Of a stretch of DNA of 64,000 nucleotides, positions 1-8,980 are shown piece after piece. The stretch's first letter is position 1; each line of letters starts with the position of its first letter. This DNA comes from Oreocharis arfaki (Eukaryota; Chordata; Aves; Passeriformes; Paramythiidae). A model generated the notes under the pieces. The model worked only from the letters and a program-made list of their open reading frames with translations, made no database searches and was not told the DNA's origin. The DNA lies in the NCBI GenBank assembly GCA_013398015.1, contig VZRR01007613.1, positions 108,884 through 172,883 of the forward strand. The letters are read 5' to 3'. Position numbers and translations under genes: made by a program.

Positions 1-47
1 AGCCAGGACATGGTTCGGAGCACTGAACGTGACAGGAGGGAGCCAGG
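1..47 (+). CDS. SRRM4: Possible 3' part of an SRRM4 coding exon, cut by window edge
   Basis: The first 47 bases read openly in frame 1 as an Arg/Ser/Glu-rich peptide ending ERDRREPG, followed at once by a plausible donor (AGG|GTAACG, GT at 48-49). The exon would end in phase 2, which is the phase needed by the next SRRM4 exon at 752. The peptide resembles, loosely, the Arg/Ser/Gly-rich segment that precedes the equivalent exon in mammalian SRRM4. The match is short and the left end lies outside the window, so this could be chance. The call rests mainly on phase agreement and position. Confidence 0.45.
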
Positions 48-751
48 GTAACGGGTGTTAGTAAGAACAAGTCTCATTTTTTCAGTCAGAGGGTAAAATT
101 TTAAGTCTGTATGTACTTTTCACATGGTGACTCTAGTGGGATAACTCTGCCTTCACATGGGTAGAGCTGGGATTGCAGCTGGCCCTGGCTGCTGGGAGGC
201 TGCTGGGCTCTGACCCCAGTTCATTCCCAGAGCACTTCTGGAAGAGGAGGAATTCATGCAGCGCTGTCCAACAGGGCATGCCTGCTCAGTGCCCACTCAT
301 GCTGCTCCACAGCCAGGCTGGAGCACAGCCCTTGCCCTGCTATGCTCTGCCTTTCTTTTACGCCAGCACTTCTTACTTCGCTCCCTGCCCAGGACCAGCA
401 CTGCTTGCTGGCCTGACCCAGGCTCTGCCAGCCAGATACCTCTGGTGTGTTGGGCATGGGGCAGATGAGCTGCTGCTTGTGCCACCCGAGAGCTCTTCCA
501 CACCTCTCCTCCCTGGCAGAGCCCAGATGGTGAGCTCTTGGACTTTGACCCACACACATAGGGTCTCCTGCAACAGCAGCCTGGGGAGCAGAGAGGTCTT
601 TTTTACCTCCAGTTAGGGAATGGAAGGATGGGAATTTTTTTTTTGCTGGAACATGGTGTTCCCCTCAGCCAGGGACCAGTCCCAGTTCAGCCACAGCTTT
701 AAAAAATGTCCAAATATATGTTCACAGAGCGTGCCTGTCCTCATGTCTCAG
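48..751 (+). other. SRRM4: SRRM4 intron
   Basis: This is intronic sequence between the possible edge exon and the exon at 752. It ends in a pyrimidine-rich acceptor, TGTCTCAG, at 744-751. A second AG eight bases downstream, at 758-759, is a possible alternative acceptor but would change the reading frame. Several reading frames stay open by chance because the DNA is GC-rich, and none resembles a known protein. Confidence 0.6.
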
Positions 752-940
752 TTCTTCAGAGGAGAAGAAGCGAAACTTCCTCCCATCCCCACCCCACAGC
801 TCCCCGCTCAGACCTGGCTCCCGCAGCGAGTCCTACACCAGCACGGGCAGATCCTCCCCTGGCTCCAGCCGCTCCCGCTCCTCACACCACAAGGCCTCTC
901 CCAGGTACTCCCGAAGCAGGTCCTGCTCCTCAGGAAAGAG
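752..940 (+). CDS. SRRM4: SRRM4 internal coding exon, Ser/Arg-rich region
   Basis: SRRM4 (nSR100) is a nuclear, neural-enriched splicing regulator that promotes inclusion of alternative exons and microexons in neuronal transcripts. This exon encodes a Ser/Arg/Pro-rich stretch beginning SSEEKKRNF and ending RSRSCSSGKR. It contains HHKASPRYSRSRS, which lines up with the ASPRY segment of mammalian SRRM4. The acceptor is TCTCAG at 746-751 and the donor is AAAGAG|GTAAGG with GT at 941-942. The length is 189 nt, a multiple of three, with phase 2 at both ends, so skipping it would keep the frame. Low-complexity RS sequence diverges fast, so identity rests on this exon together with the next three, which match in order. 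Confidence 0.9.
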
Positions 941-1190
941 GTAAGGCCAGCTGAAACAGCTGTCTCTGTGACACTGGGCAATGTCTAGCTCTTGCCAGCT
1001 CCTTGCAGGGGGAGGTGTAAGAGTTTGGGGGTGCCTGGGGATCCACAAGGCTTGGGGTGAACTGGCCACGCAGAGCTGGGCTGAGACCCTGGAGAATGGG
1101 ACATCTCTTCCCCCTCATGATTTGGAGTAGTCTAGCAGAGCCTCGCCCTCCAGCGTCTTTAACTTTTTTATGTTTCTTTCCTGTCTCCAG
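941..1190 (+). other. SRRM4: SRRM4 intron (250 nt)
   Basis: A short intron with a GTAAGG donor and a pyrimidine-rich acceptor tract (TTTCTTTCCTGTCTCCAG) ending at 1190. Nothing else stands out. Confidence 0.9.
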
Positions 1191-1301
1191 GTCTTTCTCA
1201 CGTTCCCCCAGCTACTCCTCCAAATCCTGCAAAAAAAGTCCTGGGAGTAGGAGTTCAAGGCGTCGCCGGAGCCCCAGTTACTTCCGCTACAGCCGTAGCA
1301 G
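1191..1301 (+). CDS. SRRM4: SRRM4 internal coding exon, RS region
   Basis: The exon reads RSFSRSPSYSSKSCKKSP, then a Ser/Arg run and RRSPSYFRYSRSR, a clear match in order and spacing to the FSRSPSYSSKSGKRSP segment known in mammalian SRRM4. RS-type low complexity is typical of SR-related proteins and supports interaction with other splicing factors in the nucleus. The acceptor is CTCCAG at 1185-1190; the donor is AGCAG|GTACAG with GT at 1302-1303. Length is 111 nt with phase 2 at both ends. One cysteine replaces a glycine of the mammalian version, otherwise the motif is well kept. Confidence 0.95.
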
Positions 1302-2391
1302 GTACAGCTGTGGACTCGTGTTATTTGCTGTCCACTCGTATTTGCTGCCTCACGCTTTCCCCCTGCCTCTGTCACTGTCGTGCTGGTGTGAGTGGTGGGC
1401 AGATCCCTGGGTTCCAGCTGGGTCTGCCCATGGCTTTCACTGCCCACACAGCCAGCAGCCCCTGCAGCAGGGCTGCAGCCCCTGTCAGAGAGGGATCTGA
1501 TTGCAGCAAGGAAAGACACTACTTTTTAGTCACAGCTCTGACAAAGAGTTGTCAGGCCCTGGAAAGTGCCCCTGCTGTGTGGGCAGATGCCAGGTACCCT
1601 CAGGCTGGCACTCACAGCCTTGCGGAGGGAAACACAGTCCAAGCACCTCTACTCCCTCCACAGACCACAGGAAACAGTCTCACAGCTCAGCCCTAGAGGT
1701 GCCTTTGGCAGGTTTTCCTGGTAGCATCTCTGCTGCTGTGAACATTTTGCAACCTCAAAATCTTACATTCCCCGGGTTGATTCTTGCAGGCTTTGACAAT
1801 CCCTGTGCTGGCAAGGAGAACACTTTCTGCGTGCAGGGATCAGGCAGGCCCTTGACCTGTAATGTGTTGCTTTGCTTTGCTCAGACGGCACTGAGCAGGG
1901 TGTGTGAAGTCAGCCTGCACAGAAGGGTCTGTGCTGATGTGTACGGGAATTTAACAAAAGCAAAAACCATGGCAACACTGGCACTCCTTCTGGCGAGGCT
2001 TGCAGAGCCCTGCAGGGCTACCAGGCCCTTGGCTTACATGGGGCCTGCTTGCAGGGCTGTTCCTGCCAGCTCCAGCAGCACGGCCAGCAAGAGCTAAATA
2101 CAGACTGCACCCACAGACACAGCTCCCTGGAAGCCATCTTAGCTTGGAAGTGCAAAGCCAATGGAAGACACTGCTGGAACCCCTGGATGCAATTAGTGGT
2201 GTCCCTCTGTCCAGTCTCTTTGTCCAGCTACGTGAGTGCTCAGGGGTGATGCCACCAGAGCACTTAGAGTTGTCCCTTTTGGAGCTGAGCGTCCTCTGCT
2301 CATCTGTGCCTTGGCAGGTCACTGCCTCCCCATCCCTGCCCCACCCCCCAAAGCCCCTGCCGTGACAGTTCCCGTGCTGTGCCATCCCCAG
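1302..2391 (+). other. SRRM4: SRRM4 intron (1,090 nt)
   Basis: GT-AG intron with donor GTACAG and acceptor CATCCCCAG ending at 2391. It is GC-rich and contains long chance open frames, for example 1501-2097 on the plus strand and 1951-2535 on the minus strand. The latter overlaps the next SRRM4 exon antisense. Neither resembles a known protein. No repeat or RNA gene was seen. Confidence 0.9.
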
Positions 2392-2538
2392 GGACCGCGA
2401 GCGGGAGCACAAGAACAGCTCCAGTGAGAAGGAGTCGCACCGGGACCGCGAGCGGCAGCGGCGGCGCCGCTCGTATTCCCCCCTGAGGAAACGCCGGAGA
2501 GACTCTCCCAGCCACCTCGAAGCTCGGCGCATCACAAG
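2392..2538 (+). CDS. SRRM4: SRRM4 penultimate coding exon, first half of the eMIC segment
   Basis: The exon encodes a charged Arg/Glu-rich stretch (RDREREHKNSSSEKESHRDRE), then RRRRSYSPLRKRRRDSPSH and LEARRIT. The SYSP-RKRRRDSPSHLEARRIT block is a hallmark of SRRM4 and its paralogue SRRM3. It belongs to the eMIC (enhancer of microexons) region, which recruits early spliceosome factors to microexons. The acceptor is ATCCCCAG (AG at 2390-2391). The exon must end at 2538 in phase 2, because joining to 3148 gives RRITS-ARKRPIPYY exactly as in the family. That makes the donor ACAAG|GCAAGG, a GC rather than GT site. Length is 147 nt, a multiple of three. Confidence 0.95.
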
Positions 2539-3147
2539 GCAAGGGGATGCTGTCCCATCCTTTGGAGACAGGCTCGGCTGGCTCTTCCCCGGGGGGTGTG
2601 GGCTGTCCCTGGGTCCCCTTACCAGAGGTTTCTCCAGGAGACCGGTTTCCCTGAGCCTGATCAGCAGGCCCTTCCACCCCTCCTCTAGAGCTTGGGGATT
2701 TCCAGCTGGAGGCAGAGGGAGGATGTAGGGGCGGGGGAGGGGGTGTGTCTCAATTTACAGTTGCTGAAGGAAAAAAAAAAAGATTAAGTCAGAGCAGGGC
2801 CTCAGGTGCCAGGAGCATTCCTTCACAGGCTTTTTATTTCACCCTGCCCTGCGGTAGATGTCCCACACTGGAGAGAGTCAGATATTGACTCTAATCTTCA
2901 TGCAGAGGGCTCTTTGGGACAACATCAAGTAGAGCCCAGCAGACTTAGTGGCTGGGACATTCCCCAGGGCTGTGGGGGTGGGTGGTTTGAATCCCAAGGC
3001 CCGTCGGCTACCTGATCTCTTTTTTCTTTTAAGCAAACACAATCACATTTTTGGGAGTGTTATGCAGAGTAAACAGTGCTTTTTGGATATTTTGCCAATA
3101 AATCTGTCCTTGTGTTGCTTGCAACCCACATCTCTCTGTCCCCACAG
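2539..3147 (+). other. SRRM4: SRRM4 last intron, GC-AG type
   Basis: The intron begins GCAAGG and ends TCTCTGTCCCCACAG. No GT donor near 2538 restores the conserved reading frame. GC donors are a minor class of U2-type introns and are often alternatively spliced. If the intron were retained, translation would add 63 unrelated residues and stop at the TAG at 2726-2728, removing the second half of the eMIC segment. An AATAAA at about 3099 lies inside the intron and could in principle support intronic polyadenylation. Two TGC motifs (3116-3118 and 3120-3122) lie about 30 nt before the acceptor. Confidence 0.9.
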
Positions 3148-3412
3148 TGCCCGCAAACGCCCCATCCCCTACTACCGTCCCAGCCCCTCCTCCTCCAGCA
3201 GCGCCAGCAGCTATTCTTCCTGGGACAGCAGCTTCAGCCGCTCCCCGAGCCGCGGCCGAAGCTACTCCAGCTCCCGGACGAGCCGGAGCCGAAGCTGGAG
3301 CAGCAGCAGCGCCGAGGGCAGGAGCCGCAGCCGGAGCTCGGGCCCCAGGAGCAGCCGCAGCAGGAGCAGGAGCTATGACTCAGGAGCCAGCTCCGACAGC
3401 CTGCGTCGTTAG
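3148..3412 (+). CDS. SRRM4: SRRM4 terminal coding exon, second half of eMIC and C-terminal RS tail
   Basis: After the CCCCACAG acceptor the frame reads S-ARKRPIPYYRPSPSSSS, a near-exact match to the conserved SRRM4/SRRM3 C-terminal motif. A long Ser/Arg/Tyr-rich tail follows, with runs such as SRSPSRGRSYSSSRTSRS, ending SDSLRR and TAG at 3410-3412. The tail of about 70 residues is low complexity, as in mammals, but its exact Ser/Arg pattern differs. The protein is expected in nuclear speckles. An overlapping open frame (3147-3566) is Ala/Pro-rich and reflects the GC-rich RS codons, so it is not called as a gene. Confidence 0.95.
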
Positions 3413-6054
3413 GGAGTGCCACTGCTGGCTGACACCGGGTGCCGGCGTCACTGCCACATTCCTGGCGTTCTCCGCTTCCTTCCCACCTAACTGGCCATCG
3501 ATAGCAATCATCCCCGATACTGACGTGGTGGCGTTGCCGGGTCCCCCTTCCCCGGTTCAGAGTTAAGAGCCCTGGAGCGCCTGGTGCAGCACCTCCACCC
3601 CAGCGCAGAGTGGGTGCATCAGTCCCAGCTCCCCAGGTCAGGCTGGAAGAAGGGCCGGTGCTTTATAGAGGGTCTGTCACGACAGATCTGCTCCATCCTC
3701 CCTGATGCTCCCATCTCCTCATTGCTACTGCTCTCCAAAACACCACCAGTGGGTCCAAAGGAATGAATTCTGCTCCTTGCTCTTTTGACAAACCAGGAAC
3801 CAACAAATTTAACTTCTGTCGGAGGGACAGACCCAGTTAGGGAGAAGTTTGCTGGAAAGCTTCGCTGATGGGGGGGGAATGGCTGTGCCCACAAAGGCAA
3901 ATATCAGGTCCTTTGGGTCTCTCCTTCAGAGCTGCTGTCCGCTCTGCAGAGAAAATACTAATTTTTTGTCAGTCAGCCAGTCCCTGCTATAAATAGAAGG
4001 CTAGAAATCCCTCCTGACGTACTTCCTGGGGGGAAAAAAGGCTGTTTGCTCTTTCTCCTGCTCTTTCCTACGAGGTAGCAGCACCTTTTGCAGGATTGTT
4101 TTATCCCCTCAGCACTGACTCGCTTGCAAACAACCTGCTGAGGTCTGAATCGGACCTTGGGCTGGTGGGGTACAAGGCAGAGGGGAGGTGGTGCTGTGCT
4201 GTGCTCCGAGGGCCAGATCATGTGTGGGGGACAGGGGCCATGGGCTTCCCTTCTCAGAGGAAGCCTCAAACAGTTGGGGTTTAGGTTTTTCTTCAGGGAG
4301 CATTGCCCTTGGAGTGCATTGCTGGTGGGACTGGAGGGACGTGCGGAGATAGCCCATTTGTGGGGTGCAGTCAGAACACACAGTTAAAAGAGAATTGCAA
4401 GAGCCGGGGGACCCCAATTCTCCTTCCTCAAAACACGAAGCAATTTCGTGCAGGATTCCAGGAAATCATGCCTCCTTGAGCCCCTCTGGCTGCCCTGGGG
4501 CAGGATCAGCAGCATGGTTGCAGGGCCAGTGCCAGGCTGCAGCAGGATGCACTCATGCCCCAGTTTGTTACTGGGAGGCCGGAGCAGTGCAGGGCTGGAC
4601 AGGAAGGGCCCCCCACTAATTGCCTGTTTTTCCAGGGATCCACAGGCTGCCCTGGGCCCTGGGGTTTTGTCTCCCTGCCAGCCCAGCTGCCTGCACAATT
4701 ACTGTGTTTTGCTGGGTAACAAAGGTTTCTCCCAGCACAGGCTGAGCTGGTGCTGAGGAGTTTATTTCTCTTACAACACCTGGGTGCTAAGAGACGCTAA
4801 TTTGGGCTTAAGACTTCCCTCTCTCCCTCCCTCCCTTTTTCCATCTCCTCCCCTTCCATCCTGCATGATTATTAACGAGTTTGGGCCTAATGAGTCAAGG
4901 AGGTGTGTTGTTTAAGTGTTACAGAAAAGGGTTGAGTGGAGCCACCATCTGTGGGAGGAGAGGGGGTAGAAAGGAATGCAACCCGCCCCCCCCCACTCCC
5001 CCATCTGAAGAGTTACCTGCAGGCCCCCAGCAGCTGGAAAAGGGACAAAGCAGCAAGTGGCAGAAGGCCGAGTGCCATGAGCTGCTGTGGTGGAAATGGA
5101 TGATTGCCTCAGCAAGCCTATAAATCTGTTATCTGTTGGAAAGTACAGCAGCGCAGGCTGGAATTCCATCTGGGTGGTACAAGAGGAAGGTTTATGTCAG
5201 GGGCCTCTTTCCCAGTATCTTTCCTGGTGCCGGTCCCCCTTGTCCTGTGCCTTCAATGGCCAAAGCTCCCCGTTTTCCCAGAGCCTCATCCCCTGCCTTG
5301 CACTCTGCAGGCAATATGAGGACGAGGGTGGCTGAGGCAGAGAGCTGGGCACTGGTGTGGTTGGTGGCTTAGTGGGGATGTGTCCATCTTCTGGAAAGAC
5401 CCTTTCTAGGACACAGAGAGAGGCATTCCTGGTAGGGCTGGGCAAATGCTCCAGGGCTGTGGTTGAGGGATCAAAGACAAGATGCCACTGCCTTCCCTCC
5501 TCTGCTGGCATAACAGTGGCCCCTTTGCCACCTTCTGCAGTGAACTCCCTCTCAAAAGGGCTGAAAACCTCGTGCTTCTTCCCCAAAGAGTCTCTCCCAG
5601 TTTGATGCCCCATCCTTCTGTTCCCTGGGAAGAACCAAAGGCAGTGATGGGAACCCAGATCTACCCAGCTCTGCCAGTGTTTCAGGAGCTGCCTCCTGCC
5701 CCTTAGCGCCCCATAATGCACACGTGGAGCTGTAGCAAGGAAGCAGCAAGCCCAAAGACCCAAAACTAGGAAAGAAAAGAAGAAGGGCTTTGTGCAACTG
5801 GTGTAAATACCAGACTCATGCTGACTGGAGTCCTCGTGGCTGGGGACAGATGATGGAAGCACCACACCAGGGTTAGCAGCATCCAACCCCTGTAGGTCAG
5901 GAGGTGACCCCAAGGGTTGCGTGGGGCTGACAGCAGCTTCTGCACCCATCCAGCTGATCCCCACGTCAAGGACTGCCTCTGCCTGTACAGTCCATGGCAG
6001 CTAAACGCGCCTGGGGTTTCCCAAGCAGACTTGCATTGGAGTAAACCTCTTTAA

Positions 6055-6090
6055 ATTATTTATTTATTTATTTATTTATTATTATTGTTA
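6055..6090 (+). repeat. (TTTA)n / overlapping ATTTA AU-rich element
   Basis: A run of six or so TTTA units followed by ATT units. On the sense RNA this gives several overlapping AUUUA pentamers, the pattern of an AU-rich element that binds ELAV/Hu proteins and decay factors. It is also a simple microsatellite, so function is an inference from its location in the presumed SRRM4 3' UTR. Confidence 0.8.
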
Positions 6091-6179
6091 TTCTGTTTTT
6101 AATTGTATGTCAGAATGGACCAGTATTTATTTATTCTAATTTTTTTTCCTAACGTTATTTTTGGATCTGTTTGTTTGTT

Positions 6180-6660
6180 CAAATGTATCCATGCCGCCGG
6201 TCTCGTGTAAAGGTTTACAGCTCTGGCCCCTCTCAGTGAGGTGGCCGGAGGAGTGACAGTCACTCCTGCTGCCACTGTGTCTCTGCGCTCTCCGGAGCAG
6301 GGCGGAGAGCACGGGATGGACAAAGGGAGGCGGGGCAGAGCTGCGTGTTTTCATGTTGAAATCTCGGGTTTCTCATTAGATTTGTGCAGGAATGTGGTGG
6401 GTGTGACCATAGGAAAGAGTCTAGGACGTGTCGGAGGTGACGGCGAGGGTCTGCTGGCCGGCCGAGCGCGGGGTGTTTGCAGTGCCACTGGGGGAGTGTC
6501 GCCTGCGCGCTCCGGCCAGGTGCCAGCTGGCCCCGCGCTGTTTGCCTTGGCTCCGCCGCCAGCGCTCAGCCCGAAACCCGGCTGCTCCGCACCGCCACCG
6601 CCGCTTTCCCTGGGAGGATGCCGTCGCCAGGACTCCCCTGTCGTGTTTATCCCTGCACAG
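6180..6660. promoter_or_regulatory. CpG-rich patch inside the SRRM4 3' UTR
   Basis: CpG dinucleotides become dense here, especially 6420-6640 (for example GGCCGGCCGAGCGCGGGG and GCGCGCTCCGG), while the sequence on either side is AT-rich. There is no repeat to explain it. It could be an unmethylated orphan CpG island acting as an internal or antisense promoter, or simply GC-rich UTR sequence. Confidence 0.5.
6241..6275 (+). other. Imperfect palindrome / RNA hairpin
   Basis: The 17-nt arm at 6241-6257 is the reverse complement of the arm at 6259-6275 with two mismatches. The inner nine pairs are perfect around a single-base spacer. In RNA the loop would open to at least three bases. It lies at the start of the CpG-rich patch. 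Confidence 0.7.
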
Positions 6661-6762
6661 TGACCCACCCATGGGAAAACTAAAGAGATGAGACTGTGAG
6701 AGAGTGATCCCTGCGGCAGGTCCTTGCAAAATCCAGCCTCTGGTGATGGACCTGACCAAGTC

Positions 6763-6798
6763 TGTGTGTGTGTATATGCACATGTGTGTATACATGTG
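6763..6798 (+). repeat. 36-nt alternating purine-pyrimidine tract
   Basis: TG, TA and CA dinucleotides alternate without a break for 36 bases. Such tracts can adopt Z-DNA. In the sense RNA the UG-rich part would suit CELF or TDP-43 type proteins. It is also a variable microsatellite. Confidence 0.75.
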
Positions 6799-7584
6799 AG
6801 TTCCCCTCGGTGTTATTTATTTTTAAACTTATTTAATATTTTTAGTACAAGCTTTAGTACACCCTCCCTGTTAGTGGATGACCGGGGTTTCTGTGGGTTT
6901 GTGTGAAGCCTGTGAGCTTTTCTGTCTCTGTGCCTTTTGCCAGTAGGTTTTTTTTTTTTTTAATGTTGTTTCTCTCATTCACTGCTTTTACGGATTTTCG
7001 CCCTGCATCCAACATCTCAGATTGCTGCAGGTGCTCTCTGCAGAGAGCAGGTTCACCTGGTGGAAAGGCAGATTGGTCTTTTTGGTGTTGGTGAATTGCT
7101 GCTGTGGTCAGACACACAAGGGGTGATCAGGGCTGGCCACAACAATCATTGGCTGTTTTTTGGAAGCCCTGTCTCACACTCAAAAGCTCTTTCCCACCCA
7201 TAATTTTGATTCATCCCATAAGCGTCTCTGCTGCCTTTCCCTGGCAGAGCACGTCACAGCACCCACTCCTTGACCCCAGAGCCATCAACTCTCCCCATTC
7301 ACTGGACCTGCCTTGGCTCTGGCTTTGTCCCACCCAGGGAGGCTTGTCCCACTTCTCCCAACCCCAGGCTCCAGAAAATCCAACACCATTTTCTCTAGGT
7401 TTGCTGGGATGCAAAGATAAGGGATGCTTCAAAGCACTGTTCTGTTCTTTCTTCATTGGTTACAGCACTCAGCTGAGCTTTGCTTTATGTTGACTGCAAT
7501 TTTCTCAATATTTTTGTTGTTTTGGGGACTGAATTTGTACCAAACTTGTCTGCAACAGCCAACCACTGTTATTTTGCTATGCAT

Positions 7585-7592
7585 TGTACATA
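7585..7592 (+). promoter_or_regulatory. Pumilio-type element TGTACATA
   Basis: This matches the UGUANAUA consensus bound by PUM1/PUM2 and lies in the presumed SRRM4 3' UTR, close to AUUUA motifs at 7624-7648. An eight-base motif occurs often by chance, so function is unproven. Confidence 0.4.
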
Positions 7593-8591
7593 TATTGAAC
7601 AAGCTGAGAGAACTTGGCTTCTATTTAATATTTATTTCTTCTATTTAATGAGCATTACTTTAAAAAAAAGCTATTTGGGTCATGCTGTTGGGTCCATGAA
7701 GGCAGGAGCCTTTGAAGTGTTGCCAGATATGTTGGAGAGAGAAAGGCAAATCTGGCTCATTTGGACCTCACCACCAGTGTTCAGAGAGGAACCTCATTGT
7801 GATGGAGATGGGCAAGGCAGGGGAAGACTACCCATCTACTTGAATCAGCTTCTGTTGACAAATCACTTCCCCCTGGAAAGGTGCAGGGAGTTCAGAGGTG
7901 ACAGAACAGTTCTGGTGGAGGAATAACCCTGCTCCTCTTCCTCTGCCATGTGGCGTAGGGCTGCCATCACAAAAAATCCCTGGAATTCTCTGATCTTCCA
8001 CTGCTGGGGGACAGGGACACTTGTCACCCTTTGCATCAGTGATGAGGAAGGGGATAGGGTTGAAGTGACTGGCCATGGTTTCCACCAGGAAACAAGGATG
8101 TCCACCCTGCCCCATCCTGAGATCCTCATGCCATGTCATGCTTCGTCCCTTTCCCCAAGCTTTGTGTCAGAGCCGGTAGCTGTACCCTGATGTGAGCTCA
8201 GTAGCCACGGCAGGGCTGGGGAGGCCTCCCCTGTTGTCTCCAACATGAGCAGAGCTTGCTGCAGGCATCCTCCCCCAGCTTCAAGAAGAGCATGAGATGT
8301 GCTAAAAATCCCACCCTGCCCCCGTGTCGCTCCACTAACGCCGCAGCCATTGCTCTGCTCAGTCGCGTGGGACGTGTTTGTGCTCCTTGGGCAGAGCTGC
8401 CTGTGCTGGTGGAGTGTGGACCTGGCTCCAGCATCAGCAGGTGAGTGCCCAGCTCTGGGCTGTTCCCACAGAGCTGTCTGGGAGCTGCTAGGTGCTCAGC
8501 CTCGGGGCTATCAGGGTATTGGTCTGAGAAAGGGACAAGTTCAGGTTTGCCCTTTAGTGTCCAGTGGTGTTTTATTACCTCTTCACCAGAG

Positions 8592-8597
8592 AATAAA
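8592..8597 (+). terminator. Candidate proximal poly(A) signal AATAAA
   Basis: A canonical hexamer in the presumed SRRM4 3' UTR. Only weak GT-rich sequence follows, so it ranks below the signal at 8975. Confidence 0.35.
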
Positions 8598-8974
8598 TGA
8601 TTCTCGTGACTTTGCTGCTACCTGGAAGTTTGCACATGTCTGAGAGGGTCTCCAAAGCAACTATGTCATGGTCAAGCAACCCAGCTTTTGGGCTATTGCC
8701 TAGAGAGCAATACCCTCACCAGCCCAGGGCAGCGCTCCACCTTTGAAACCTGGGGAATGAGAAGATTTAGAACAAAAGCCAAGACACGAGAAAAGCCACG
8801 AGGGAAATGATGTCTCTGTTCTCTGCCTGTTGGCTGATTCCACCCCAAATGACACCGGTGTATCTGTTTGTCTGAGTTCATTGTAAAGCTCCCCTTGCTC
8901 TCCATCCACATGCGTTCTGTATCCTTTAATCTTCCTGGGTGTTTGAGTTGTTAGCCTGGTTAGAAAAAGGTTCC

Positions 8975-8980
8975 AATAAA
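8975..8980 (+). terminator. SRRM4: Candidate distal SRRM4 poly(A) signal AATAAA
   Basis: The canonical hexamer is followed about 45-75 nt later by a GT-rich stretch (AAGTGTGTGCGGTGGG, then TTTTGGGTTGTTT), the usual downstream element for cleavage. Its distance from the stop codon fits the long SRRM4 3' UTR known in mammals. No transcript evidence is available here. Confidence 0.55.

Noticed and set aside
3147..3566. 139-codon Ala/Pro-rich open frame overlapping the last SRRM4 exon
   Set aside because: It is the SRRM4 Ser/Arg codons read in another frame, is low complexity, and extends into the 3' UTR without domain similarity.
5197..5964. 255-codon antisense open frame in the SRRM4 3' UTR
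   Set aside because: No recognisable domain, no splice structure or promoter. GC-rich DNA yields frames of this size by chance.
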